Shown here: positions 1 to 8,325 of the stretch, piece after piece
Layout: each line of letters starts with the position of its first letter
How positions within the stretch are numbered: the stretch's first letter is position 1
Assembly (NCBI RefSeq): GCF_000718255.1
Contig: NZ_JOFJ01000021.1
Coordinates: 25,085-89,084 of the forward strand
Length of the DNA stretch: 64,000 bases
Direction: 5' to 3'
Origin: Spirillospora albida
GTDB lineage: Bacteria; Actinomycetota; Actinomycetes; Streptosporangiales; Streptosporangiaceae
The notes under the pieces: model-generated
The model's database searches: none
What the model saw: only the letters and a program-made list of their open reading frames with translations
Told to the model about the DNA's origin: nothing
Position numbers and translations under genes: made by a program

Positions 1-368
1 ACCTTCGGGGTGAACGCCCGGGACACGACGCGGCGGATCTGGGCGTGCCGCGGGTCGTCCATGTTGATCATCGAGCCGAAGAAGCGGCCCGCCCAGGCGG
101 GCATCTCGGTGAGCGAGTTGGCCGTCGGCTCGTTGCTGAACAGGTCGGCGCGGCGGCTGGCCTCGATCACGTCGGCGTGCCGGGCGAGCGCGTGGAACCC
201 GGGCTTGGACTTGACGAACGGCAGCTTCGCGATCGGGACGAAGGCCGCGCCGTCCAGCTCGCGCATCCGGCGGAACGCCTCCAGCCGGTGGGCCTCCGGG
301 CGGGTCCAGAACGACAGCCCCGAAAGGTCGAACTCCTGCAGCTCCGGTGGGAGCGTTCCGGACGTCAC
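1..368 (-). CDS. Cytochrome P450, N-terminal part (cut by window edge)
   Basis: The first 122 residues of a cytochrome P450 are visible on the minus strand; the rest, including the heme-binding Cys, lies off the window. The reading frame starts with GTG at 368 (MTSGTLPPELQEF). Downstream it has the P450 pattern FFGSMINMDDPRHAQIRR, a helix B'-C region, followed by VSRAFTPKV. This segment is typical of actinobacterial class I P450s such as the CYP124/125/142 relatives. A steroid side-chain hydroxylase role would fit the rest of the window, but the N-terminus alone cannot assign a subfamily and the gene is 16 kb from the steroid operons. A palindromic site lies just upstream (390-422). Confidence 0.8.
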   Translation of the reverse strand, partial: MTSGTLPPELQEFDLSGLSFWTRPEAHRLEAFRRMRELDGAAFVPIAKLPFVKSKPGFHALARHADVIEASRRADLFSNEPTANSLTEMPAWAGRFFGSMINMDDPRHAQIRRVVSRAFTPK

Positions 369-389
369 AGGGCCGCCCCCATCCCGCAA

Positions 390-422
390 AGATACATATG
401 GAGAAATATGTCTCTTTGTATC
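390..422. promoter_or_regulatory. Palindromic operator candidate upstream of the P450
   Basis: Arms AGATACATAT (390-399) and ATATGTCTCT (406-415) match at 9 of 10 positions around a 6-base spacer. An outer pair GATACA (391-396) and TGTATC (417-422) frames it. The stretch is AT-rich against a very GC-rich background and sits 22 bases upstream of the P450 start, so it probably covers the P450 promoter. No regulator is assigned. Confidence 0.5.
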
Positions 423-504
423 TCCCTTGGTCAATGTGACCTGGAGCACGCGGGCGGGCCTGCGCGACTGGACGGCACGGGCCCGGCTTCGTCATGATGC
501 GCCA

Positions 505-936
505 ATGTGGCGCGAGCTGATCGAACAGCACACCCCCGACGCCCGGTTCGCCCCTCCGGCCACGGATCAGGCGCTGGACCGGGCCGAGGAGGCCCTCGGG
601 CACCTGCTCCCCGACGACCTGGCCAAGCTGCTCGGTGAGACCGACGGCGTCACCGACGCGGGCGGCTACAACCTGGTCTTCTCCACCGAGCAGCTCGTCC
701 AGGGCAATCTGGAGATGCGCACCTATCCCGCGCTGAAGCGGCTCTACATGGCGTTCGACCAGCTGCTGTTCTTCTCCGACGTGCCCGGCGACGGCAGCCT
801 GTTCGCCTACGCCCTCGTCCCGGAGGGGCGCCCGGACATCTTCGTCTGGGACCACCGCACCGACAACCGCCGCTGCATCGCGCCGTCGCTGGAGCACTTC
901 ATCGAAGGGTGGCTCACCGGCGCCGTCCGGCTGTGA
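505..936 (+). CDS. SMI1/KNR4-family protein
   Basis: A 143-residue acidic protein starting at MWRELIEQ. The order of elements fits the SMI1/KNR4 (SUKH) fold: an N-terminal helix with 'ALDRAEEALGHLLPDDLAKLLGETDG' features, the hydrophobic YNLVFSTEQL strand, a central LLFFSDVPGDGSLFAY block and FVWDHRTDNR, then a final helix LEHFIEGWL. Members are often immunity proteins of contact-dependent toxins or free-standing cytosolic proteins of unknown role. No toxin gene is adjacent, so an immunity role is not supported here. It diverges from the P450 and converges on the kinase gene at 974. The start was chosen because the frame upstream has no recognisable domain. Confidence 0.65.
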   Translation: MWRELIEQHTPDARFAPPATDQALDRAEEALGHLLPDDLAKLLGETDGVTDAGGYNLVFSTEQLVQGNLEMRTYPALKRLYMAFDQLLFFSDVPGDGSLFAYALVPEGRPDIFVWDHRTDNRRCIAPSLEHFIEGWLTGAVRL

Positions 937-973
937 CCCGTCCGCCGAACGGCCGCTCCGGCTGCGCCCGGCG

Positions 974-3900
974 TCAGCAGGTCTTCCGGTAGCCGATCCC
1001 GCCGATCCTGCGGACGTGCTGGTCCCACTCCTGCCGGGTCAACCGGCCCGATCTCTTGCAGAGTTCCTGCTCGAGGAGGCGGGGCGCGACGATATGGGTG
1101 ATGAGGCTGGCGTCGTCCTGGCCGACGCTGTGCACGCGGGTGCCGTCGGGGCTGAAGGCGAGCGACTGGATCACCGTGTCGTGGTTCGTCGTGTGGCCCG
1201 TGAGGGCCAGGCCGAGATGGCGGCGGGTCCGGACGTCCCAGACGTCGATCCTGCCCTTGCTGTCGGCGGTGGCGGCGAGGCGGCCGTCCGGGGAGATCGC
1301 CGTGATCGGGGTCTTGCCCTCGGGAAGCCGGACGGGGGCGCCCTTCGGCTTCAGGGTCGCGGCGTCCCAGAACGTCAAGGAGCGCTGGTCGGTCACCCCC
1401 TCGACGGTCGCGAGGACGCCCTGGGGGCTGAGCGCCTGCACGGTGCGGGACACCGCGGCGGTGCCGAGCGCGCCGGGCGCGACGAGGGTCTTCCCGGAGG
1501 GGAACCCGACCACGCCGAGCACCGGGACGGAGACCACCCGGCGGCCGTCCTCGCTCCAGACGATCCGCGTCCCGTCGTCCGCGAAGGTCTGCTGCGGTGC
1601 GCGGGCCTCGCCGAGCGGGCGTCCGGTGGCGGTGTCCCAGAACCTCAGGACGGTGGGCGCGCCGGAGACCAGGACGGCCAGCGCCCTGCCGTCGGGTGAG
1701 AACGACGGCGGCGGCCTGGTCGCCGCCGGCGGACCGGTGTCGACGGTGCCGCGCATCCTGCGCGCCCGGAGGTCCCAGATCTCGACCTTGCCGTCCGGGC
1801 CCGGGAGGCCGAGCAGACGGCCGTCGGGCGACAGGACCATCTCGCGGCCGACGGGGTGCCCGATGCCCGGGTCCGCCCGGCGGGTGCGGGTCGCGGTGTC
1901 CCAGATCTGGACCCTGCCGTCGGTCGTGCGGACGGCGAGGGTGGTCCCGTCCCGGCTGATCCGCGACTGCGCGGAGAACGGGGAGAACCGGAGCCGGCGG
2001 GTGAAGCCGGACACGTCGATCGAGCGGATCCGGTCGTCGTGGCCGACGCAGCGCAGGCTCGTCCCGTCCCGGCTGAAGCGGGTGCCGCTGCACATGGCGT
2101 CCGGCGTGTAGCTCAGGTACGGCGCCTCGTCGATACCGGGGTCGGTGCTCCACATCGTCATGCCGGTGGCGATGTGGCCGCCGTCCCGGCTGAAGTCGAG
2201 GCCCGGGTCGTCGCCCGCGCCCTTCGGCACCTTCAGCGTCGTCCGGATCTCCCGGGTCCGCGCGTTCAGGACGACGATGACGTCGCCGACGCGGGTCGCG
2301 AGGAAGCGGCCGTCCGGGCTGAACGTCGTGTCCCGCAACTGCCGGGCGCCGGCGAACGGGTGCCGGCCCGGGCGGTTGTGCCGCCCCTTGAGCTCCTCGC
2401 CGGTCGTCAGGTCCCACCAGGCGAGCCGCATGCGGTCCTTGCCGTCCTCCAGCGGCATGACGAGGTGGCGCTCGTCGGGAGGCAGCGCCGGGCCCCACAC
2501 GCTGGTCTTGCCCTTGGCCCGGAAAAGTTCCCTGCCCGTCGCGGTCTCCAGCACCGTGATCTGCCCGTTGAGCGTCTTGACGAGTTTGGCCCCGGTCGGG
2601 CTGATCCACAGCCCGGCCCCGGCCTGGTGCTTGTACGGCAGCGGGCGGGCGGTCCCCTTCGCCAGGTCCCAGAACGTCATCGTGCCGTCCGTCTGGAGGG
2701 TGAAGAGCCTGCCGCCGTCGAGGGTCACGTCCATCCCGGTGAGCGGCGCGCCCGGCACGCTGATCGTGCGCGTCACCCGGCGCGCGGCGGCGTCGGCGAC
2801 GATGACCGTGCGCTGATCGCGCTTCCAGTAGACGTTCGGCCCGCCGCTCGCGGCCGGGACGTCGTTCCAGGACCCGTCGGTGCCCGGCGGCGCCCAGATG
2901 TCCTGCTCCCACTGCGACGACAGGGCGAGCAGCGCGTTGTGCGTGTCGGGGGTGTCCCCGGCGAGGGAGGCGGCGGCGACGGCGAGGCGCCGCGCGAGCG
3001 TCGGGTCGGTGCGCCGCAGCTGGACGGCCTGCGCCGCGAGCTGCAGGCCCACGGCGGCGTCCCGCTGCTCCGACACGGTCGCGTTGGCCCTGGCCAGGTT
3101 CCAGCTCTGCACCCCGGCCGCGCTCCCGGCGATCGTGGCGACGAGGAGCAGCGCGGCCAGCGCGCCGGTGACGATGGTCCTCGTCCGGGCGCGGTGGCGG
3201 GTCTGCTCGACCGACGCCTCCAGGAAGGCGCGCTCGGCGAGGTTGAGCGTGAGCTGCCGGCGGCCGGTGGACGCCCAGCCGACCGCCTCGTCCAGGCTCG
3301 TCCCCTGGAGCAGGTCCGCGGGCCTGCGCCCGCCCGCGTTCCAGCGGCGCGCGGCGTCCGCCAGGGCGTGATGCCCGTTCAGGCCGTCCCGCTCCGCCTC
3401 CACCCAGTCGCGCAGCCGCGGCCAGGCGCGCAGCAGGGCGGGCACGGCGATCGCGGCCGAGTCGCCGTCGACGCGGCGGAGCAGGCCCGCGCCGCCGAGG
3501 TCGTGCAGGACGCGCCGCACGGTGTGCTGATCGGTCTCCCCGTCCGCGAGGTCGCCGAGCGGCACCGGGCGGAGCACGTCGTCGGCGTGCGGCCCGGCGA
3601 CCACCATGCGGAGCAGGATGCGGGGAACCGCCTGCTGCGCGTGCGGGTCGAGGCGGCCGTAGACCTGCTCGGCGAGGTCGGCGAGGGACGGCGGGAGCGT
3701 CATCGACGGGCGGGCGCTCTCCGCCGCGGCCCGCGTCCCGGCCTCCAGGACCTCACCGGCCTCGCCCCCGAGGAGGCCGGTGAGGATGTCCTGGAACGCG
3801 GGCCGCTCGGCCGGATCCCGGTCGAGGGCCGCCTCGACCAGACCGCGGAGCGGCTCGCCGAGCACGTCCGTGTCCGGCGTGCGCGTGGTGATCTGGTGCA

Positions 3901-4558
3901 TCAGGGCGGGCAGGGTGTCGCCGTCGAACGGCGGCGCGCCGGACGCGGCGTACAGCACGATCGCGCCCCACGCCCACACGTCGACGGCGGGCGTGGCGCG
4001 CTCGCCGCGGAACAGCTCCGGCGCCATCCAGCGCGGCGTGCCCTTCAGCCGGCCGGTCGCGCTGCGCGACATGTCGTCGGTCTTGGCGATACCGAAGTCG
4101 ATGACGCGCGGGCCGTCCGGGCCGAGCAGCACGTTCGCCGGCTTCAGGTCGCGGTGGACCACGCCCGCCCGGTGGATCGACGCCAGCGCGGTCGCGATGC
4201 CGATCGCGAGCCGGTGGAGCTCCCCGGGGCCGTACTTCCCGTTGTGGTCGACCCGGTTCTGCAGGTCGGGGCCCGGGACGTACTCGCTGACGATGTACGG
4301 GGGGAAGTGGTCCAGGTCGGCCGTGATGATGCGGGCCGTGCAGAACGAGGCGACCCGCTGGAGGGTCGCGACCTCCTTGCGCAGCGCGTCCCGGTACGCG
4401 GGGGTGACGGCGCCCGCGTGCAGGGCCTTGACGGCGACGCGGACGCCCCGGGCGTCGTACCCCTCGTAGACGACTCCCTGGCCGCCGGCGCCGAGCCGCG
4501 CCGCCAGCCAGTAGCCGCCGAGCTGCCGGGGATCTCCGTCGAGCAGGGGGCTGGACAT
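974..4558 (-). CDS. Ser/Thr protein kinase with STAND-like tail, TM helix and WD40 propeller
   Basis: A 1194-residue receptor-like kinase. The N-terminal Hanks kinase domain shows the glycine loop LGAGGQGVVY (about 22-31), Lys44 in VAVK, HRDLKPAN with Asp137 and DFG at 154-156, so it should be active. Residues about 290-460 resemble the C-terminal tail common to actinobacterial nSTAND1 proteins (LLRAWPRLRDWVEAE, then a conserved LAERAFLEAS). One transmembrane helix lies near 470-490. The rest is a beta-propeller of WD40-type repeats (repeated FSPDGR..A / WDLATG units), presumably outside the membrane. ATG at 4558 is preferred to one at 4591 because the latter would abut the palindrome at 4594-4619. 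Substrates are unknown. Confidence 0.85.
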   Translation of the reverse strand: MSSPLLDGDPRQLGGYWLAARLGAGGQGVVYEGYDARGVRVAVKALHAGAVTPAYRDALRKEVATLQRVASFCTARIITADLDHFPPYIVSEYVPGPDLQNRVDHNGKYGPGELHRLAIGIATALASIHRAGVVHRDLKPANVLLGPDGPRVIDFGIAKTDDMSRSATGRLKGTPRWMAPELFRGERATPAVDVWAWGAIVLYAASGAPPFDGDTLPALMHQITTRTPDTDVLGEPLRGLVEAALDRDPAERPAFQDILTGLLGGEAGEVLEAGTRAAAESARPSMTLPPSLADLAEQVYGRLDPHAQQAVPRILLRMVVAGPHADDVLRPVPLGDLADGETDQHTVRRVLHDLGGAGLLRRVDGDSAAIAVPALLRAWPRLRDWVEAERDGLNGHHALADAARRWNAGGRRPADLLQGTSLDEAVGWASTGRRQLTLNLAERAFLEASVEQTRHRARTRTIVTGALAALLLVATIAGSAAGVQSWNLARANATVSEQRDAAVGLQLAAQAVQLRRTDPTLARRLAVAAASLAGDTPDTHNALLALSSQWEQDIWAPPGTDGSWNDVPAASGGPNVYWKRDQRTVIVADAAARRVTRTISVPGAPLTGMDVTLDGGRLFTLQTDGTMTFWDLAKGTARPLPYKHQAGAGLWISPTGAKLVKTLNGQITVLETATGRELFRAKGKTSVWGPALPPDERHLVMPLEDGKDRMRLAWWDLTTGEELKGRHNRPGRHPFAGARQLRDTTFSPDGRFLATRVGDVIVVLNARTREIRTTLKVPKGAGDDPGLDFSRDGGHIATGMTMWSTDPGIDEAPYLSYTPDAMCSGTRFSRDGTSLRCVGHDDRIRSIDVSGFTRRLRFSPFSAQSRISRDGTTLAVRTTDGRVQIWDTATRTRRADPGIGHPVGREMVLSPDGRLLGLPGPDGKVEIWDLRARRMRGTVDTGPPAATRPPPSFSPDGRALAVLVSGAPTVLRFWDTATGRPLGEARAPQQTFADDGTRIVWSEDGRRVVSVPVLGVVGFPSGKTLVAPGALGTAAVSRTVQALSPQGVLATVEGVTDQRSLTFWDAATLKPKGAPVRLPEGKTPITAISPDGRLAATADSKGRIDVWDVRTRRHLGLALTGHTTNHDTVIQSLAFSPDGTRVHSVGQDDASLITHIVAPRLLEQELCKRSGRLTRQEWDQHVRRIGGIGYRKTC

Positions 4559-4593
4559 CTGTGCGCATCCTCGCGGGGCAGGGGCCGTCACCG

Positions 4594-4619
4594 TCAGAAA
4601 GACATCATTGTCTTTCTGA
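4594..4619. promoter_or_regulatory. Perfect 11-bp inverted repeat in the kinase promoter region
   Basis: Arms TCAGAAAGACA and TGTCTTTCTGA are perfectly complementary around a TCAT spacer. The repeat lies 36 bases upstream of the kinase start and 71 bases beyond the TetR stop at 4691. The stem is AT-rich and has no U-tract on the minus strand, which fits an operator better than a terminator. The neighbouring TetR protein is the obvious candidate binder, but that is inference. Confidence 0.5.
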
Positions 4620-4690
4620 GGCGCGCGCGGTAGGCGAATCAGGAGATTGTTCGGTGAATCCCCGTCCTGGAGCCCGCGCGGGCCCGGCCG

Positions 4691-5314
4691 TCAGGCGGCG
4701 CCGAAGACCCCGGCGTTCCAGAGGGCCCGCACGTGGGCGACCATTTCGGGGCGCAGGCCGAGCAGGGCCTCGCGGTCGTTCTCCGCGACCGGCAGTGTGA
4801 CGAGCGCCACGGTGGACGCGGCGAGCATGCGGCATGCCCTCAGCCCCCGCTCGCCCGTGACGCCGAGCACCGCGGCGTGGATGTCGGCGATGGCCGCCTG
4901 CATCTCGCGCCGGTGAGCGAGGGCCGCCGGCCCCGCGGCGTAGGCCTCGACCAGGCACAGCCGGGCCGAGGCCCATTCCAGTTCGATGCCCTGGAGGTAG
5001 GCGCCGATGGCCTGGTCGTAGCGGGCGAGGGGGTCGCTGTCCGTAGCGACGGAGCCGATCACCCACTCGGAGATCAGCCCGCTGGAGCGTTCGAGGGCGG
5101 CCATGAAGCAGTCGAGCTTGCTTCCGAACAACCGGTAGAAGCTCTGCCGCGACACCTTCGCCCGCTTCAGGACGTCCTCGACCGAGGTGGCGATGTACCC
5201 CTTCTCCGCCATGACGTCGGCCATCGCCCGGCACAGCCGCTCGCGGTGGACCCGCGCCACCTCTTCCAGCGGCAGCGCGCTCCGGCCCCGGGGCAGCCGC
5301 CGAGAAGTGGACAT
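4691..5314 (-). CDS. TetR-family transcriptional regulator
   Basis: A 207-residue TetR-type repressor. The N-terminal HTH reads SVEDVLKRAKVSRQSFYRLF (about residues 43-62) followed by GSKLDCF, the standard TetR N-domain. The C-terminal ligand-binding half is helical and carries Trp and Cys residues but is not diagnostic of a ligand. The start was taken at ATG 5314; a GTG at 5332 is possible. It is divergent from the BluB-like gene at 5408 and lies upstream of the kinase on the same strand, so it may control either. An AGTGG/CCACT hairpin spans its start codon. Confidence 0.85.
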   Translation of the reverse strand: MSTSRRLPRGRSALPLEEVARVHRERLCRAMADVMAEKGYIATSVEDVLKRAKVSRQSFYRLFGSKLDCFMAALERSSGLISEWVIGSVATDSDPLARYDQAIGAYLQGIELEWASARLCLVEAYAAGPAALAHRREMQAAIADIHAAVLGVTGERGLRACRMLAASTVALVTLPVAENDREALLGLRPEMVAHVRALWNAGVFGAA

Positions 5315-5407
5315 CCGCCCACTGTAGGACACCCGGACGCCCGGCCCGAGTGAAGATCATCCGCTTGGTACGGTTCCGCTGCCACGAACCGAGCGGGGGG
5401 CATGTCC

Positions 5408-6028
5408 ATGAGCACCGACCTGTACGACGTCATCCGCCGGCGGCGCGACGTGCGCGCCGAGTTCACCGGTGAGCCGGTTCCGGAGGACGTCCTCCGGCGC
5501 GTCCTGGACGCGGCCCACACGGCGCCGAGCGTCGGGCTCTCGCAGCCGTGGGACTTCATCGTCGTGCGCGACGAGGCCGTCCGCCGGGAGTTCCACGAGC
5601 ATGTGCGGCGGGAACGGGACGTCTTCGCCGCGACCCTCGACGGCGACGCCGCCGAGCGGTTCTCCCGCATCAAGATCGACGGAGTCCTGGAGGCCGCGCT
5701 CTCGATCGTCGTGACCTACGACCCCGCGCGCGGCGGCCCGGCCGTGCTCGGGCGGCACGCCATCGCCGACGCGGGCCTCTACTCGGTCTGCCTGGCCATC
5801 CAGAACCTCTGGCTCGCCGCCACCGCCGAGGACCTGGGCGTCGGCTGGGTGTCGTTCTACCGGGAGCCGTTCCTGAGCGGCCTGCTCGGCATCCCCGACG
5901 GGATCCGCCCGGTGGCGTGGCTGTGCCTGGGCCCGGTGACCCATCTCCAGACCACGCCCGACCTCGAACGGCACGGCTGGCGGCGGCGCCGCCCCCTGGA
6001 AACCGTCCTCCACCACGACCGCTGGTGA
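5408..6028 (+). CDS. bluB: BluB-like 5,6-dimethylbenzimidazole synthase / nitroreductase-family flavoenzyme
   Basis: A 206-residue protein with the features of BluB, which cannibalises FMNH2 with O2 to make 5,6-dimethylbenzimidazole, the lower ligand of cobalamin. Diagnostic blocks are RRRRDVRAEF near the start, AHTAPSVGLSQPWDFI in the FMN-binding region, and GVGWVSFYREPFLSGLLGIP, all of which separate BluB from ordinary nitroreductases. The length (about 200-230) is normal. A G-rich ribosome site precedes two ATGs (5402 and 5408); spacing favours the second. No cobalamin genes are adjacent, so it stands alone next to its divergent TetR gene. Other nitroreductase functions remain possible but less likely. 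Confidence 0.75.
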   Translation: MSTDLYDVIRRRRDVRAEFTGEPVPEDVLRRVLDAAHTAPSVGLSQPWDFIVVRDEAVRREFHEHVRRERDVFAATLDGDAAERFSRIKIDGVLEAALSIVVTYDPARGGPAVLGRHAIADAGLYSVCLAIQNLWLAATAEDLGVGWVSFYREPFLSGLLGIPDGIRPVAWLCLGPVTHLQTTPDLERHGWRRRRPLETVLHHDRW

Positions 6029-6109
6029 CCGTGTGGGGCGCGTGGGTGGCCCGATGTGGACGGGGTGGGGGGCTGGTCAGGATTCTGAAACAGGTTCATA
6101 TTCCCGGCC

Positions 6110-7705
6110 ATGAGGGGTCACTCGCGCACCACCGTCATCGGGTTCGTCTTCGCGCTCGTCCTGGGGGTGATGGCCGTTCCGGCATTCGCCCATGCCGAGC
6201 GGGAGGTGAGGTTCCCCGCGGGGACCGGGCGCGTGCCCACGTACCGGGAGGCGCCCGCCGCGCAGCGGCTCGTGGTGTGCAAGCCGGAGTCGGCCGCGCT
6301 CATCGAGCGGTACACCGGGCGTCTGCGGTGGCTCAATCGGAAGCTGCTGGGCGAGTGCGGGTACGAGCACGTCCAGGCGGCGGTGAACGCGGTGAGGGAG
6401 CGCGGCACCACCATCTACGTCCTGCCGGGAACGTACCGGGAGGAGCCGAGCCGCGCGGAGCCGACTGGGCGGTGCGCGGAACTGGCGAGCAAGCACCTCC
6501 TGACGTACGCCGAGCAGTACGCCTGCCCCAACCTGCAGCAGCTCGTCGCCGTGTTCGGTGACCGGACGCCGGACGACGACGACCACACCTGCGACAGCCC
6601 CCGCTGCGACCTCCAGTTGGAGGGCACCGGGCAGAAGACGACGGACGTCGTCCTCGAAGGCGGGTTCGAGCGGGACGGATCGTGGGCGAAGCTCAACGGC
6701 ATCCGCGCCGACCGTGCCGACGGGTTCTACCTGCGCAACATCACGACGCAGCTGTTCGAGTTCAACGGCGTCTACATCCTGGAGCAGGACGGCTTCGTCA
6801 TCGACCGCTCGCTGGCCCGGTGGAACGAGGAGTACGGCTTCCTCACCTTCGCCAGCGACCACGGGCTCTACACCGACTGCGAGGGACACGGGAACGGCGA
6901 CGCCGGCATCTACCCGGGCTCCGCGTCGCCCCTCAACGGCCGCCGCCACTCCATCGAGATCAGGCGCTGCGACTCCCACCACAACGCGCTGGGCTACTCC
7001 GGGACGGCCGGCGACTCCGTCTACGCCCACGACAACGCGTTCCACCACAACTCGGCGGGCGTCTCGATGGACAGCGCCTTCCCGGGCCACCCGGGCCTGC
7101 CGCAGAACCACGCGACGTTCGAGAACAACCTCATCTACAGCAACAACGTCAACCACTACGGCAACGTCTGGGACGGCACCTGCGCGAAGGCGCCCCGCGA
7201 CCGGGGCCACGAGCGCGGGGTGGTCTGCCCGGCACCGCCCGTCCCGGTCGGCACCGGCCTGCTCCTCGGCGGGGGCAACGACAACAACTACGCCAACAAC
7301 CGGCTGTACGACAACTGGCGAAGCGGGTTCCGGCAGATCTGGGTCCCGGCGCCGCTGCGGGGCGAGAACGACCTGTTGAAGTTCCGCGACACCTCGCACC
7401 GCAACCGCTACACCGGCAACGTGTTCGGGATCGCGCCCGGCGGCGCGAAACTGCCGAACGGCCTGGACGTCTGGTGGGACGAGCAGGGCGACGGCAACTG
7501 CTGGCAGGGCAACACCTCGTCCTGGGGTGCGGTGAAGTCCGACCCGGCGAAGCTGCCGACCTGCGACCGGCCGTCCGGCTGGACGTTCTTCTCCTTCGTC
7601 GGCAACCCGGTGAAGGTCCTTGGCGCCCTGCCCTGCTCGGAGTACGCCCGGGACAAGCCGCGCCCGCGGGGCTGCGACTGGTTCGACGCCCCGCCCAAGC
7701 CCTAG
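6110..7705 (+). CDS. Secreted right-handed beta-helix protein
   Basis: A 531-residue exported protein. An N-terminal signal peptide is clear: MRGHSRTT, a hydrophobic core (VIGFVFALVLGVMAVPAFA) and cleavage near AFA-HAE at about 27. The body has the repeat pattern of a parallel beta-helix of the pectate-lyase/NosD type: DGFYLRNITT, NGVYILEQDGFVID, HSIEIRRCDSHHNA, DSVYAHDNAFHHNSAG, ATFENNLIYSNN, NNYANNRLYDN. It is rich in Asn and has several Cys pairs, as expected outside the cell. No catalytic triad of a known lyase can be assigned, so the substrate (a polysaccharide is usual) is unknown. Its stop codon overlaps that of the convergent TetR gene. Confidence 0.75.
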   Translation: MRGHSRTTVIGFVFALVLGVMAVPAFAHAEREVRFPAGTGRVPTYREAPAAQRLVVCKPESAALIERYTGRLRWLNRKLLGECGYEHVQAAVNAVRERGTTIYVLPGTYREEPSRAEPTGRCAELASKHLLTYAEQYACPNLQQLVAVFGDRTPDDDDHTCDSPRCDLQLEGTGQKTTDVVLEGGFERDGSWAKLNGIRADRADGFYLRNITTQLFEFNGVYILEQDGFVIDRSLARWNEEYGFLTFASDHGLYTDCEGHGNGDAGIYPGSASPLNGRRHSIEIRRCDSHHNALGYSGTAGDSVYAHDNAFHHNSAGVSMDSAFPGHPGLPQNHATFENNLIYSNNVNHYGNVWDGTCAKAPRDRGHERGVVCPAPPVPVGTGLLLGGGNDNNYANNRLYDNWRSGFRQIWVPAPLRGENDLLKFRDTSHRNRYTGNVFGIAPGGAKLPNGLDVWWDEQGDGNCWQGNTSSWGAVKSDPAKLPTCDRPSGWTFFSFVGNPVKVLGALPCSEYARDKPRPRGCDWFDAPPKP

Positions 7706-8313
7706 CGCAGCATGGGCGTGAGGTAGCGGCGGGCGAAGTCGCGGGCGCCCTCGTCGTCCAGGGGGATGTGGCCCGCCGGGGTCAGCAGCAGGGAGTGCGT
7801 CAGGCGGATGAGGATCTCGGCGACGACCTCGGCGTCGAAGTCGCCGGCGTCGCCCTGGCGCTGGGCCGCGCGGAGACGGCGGGCCAGGTAGCCGCGGGCG
7901 GCGGCCAGGAGAGGGCCCGCCTGGCCGGTGGCGTGCGGGAGCAGCAGTTCGGGCTCGAGGACGAGGAGGCGGTGCACGAGCCGCTGCTCGCGGCTGATGC
8001 GCAGGGTGGTCGCGAAGCCCTCGACGAGCCGGTCCTCCAGGGTGGAGCAGGCCGCGACGGCCTCGTCCAGCTCGGCGAAGAAGCGCCGGGCCTCGCGCAG
8101 GAGGACGCCCGTGACCAGGTCGTTCTTGGACGGGAAGCGGCGGTAGATGGTGGCGCGGCCCAGGCCGGACGCGCGGGCCACGTCGTCGATGGTGGTGCGG
8201 CGCAGCCCGAACGTCCCGTACAGCTCCAGCGCGGCGTCGAGGATGCGGTCGACCTGGGGGCCGGAGTCCTCCGGTGGGGTGAGGAGGTCGCGCAGCAGGC
8301 GGGAATCGCTCAT
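7702..8313 (-). CDS. TetR-family regulator of the MpaB-like oxygenase operon
   Basis: A 203-residue TetR protein with HTH TTIDDVARASGLGRATIYRRF (about residues 40-60) and FPSKNDLV following. It is the second gene of a two-gene minus-strand operon, 12 bases after the DUF2236 oxygenase. A palindrome of TetR-operator form sits upstream of the operon (9218-9236), so autoregulation together with control of the oxygenase is the simplest model. Its last four bases overlap the stop of the beta-helix gene tail to tail, leaving no room for a terminator between them. Confidence 0.85.
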   Translation of the reverse strand: MSDSRLLRDLLTPPEDSGPQVDRILDAALELYGTFGLRRTTIDDVARASGLGRATIYRRFPSKNDLVTGVLLREARRFFAELDEAVAACSTLEDRLVEGFATTLRISREQRLVHRLLVLEPELLLPHATGQAGPLLAAARGYLARRLRAAQRQGDAGDFDAEVVAEILIRLTHSLLLTPAGHIPLDDEGARDFARRYLTPMLR

Positions 8314-8325
8314 GATGCGCCCAGC

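Noticed and set aside
1856..4633. 925-codon plus-strand frame antisense to the kinase
   Set aside because: No domain, biased composition; the minus-strand kinase is unmistakable.
5306..5323. AGTGG/CCACT inverted repeat over the TetR start codon
   Set aside because: Short five-base arms are expected by chance in this composition; mentioned only in the gene entry.
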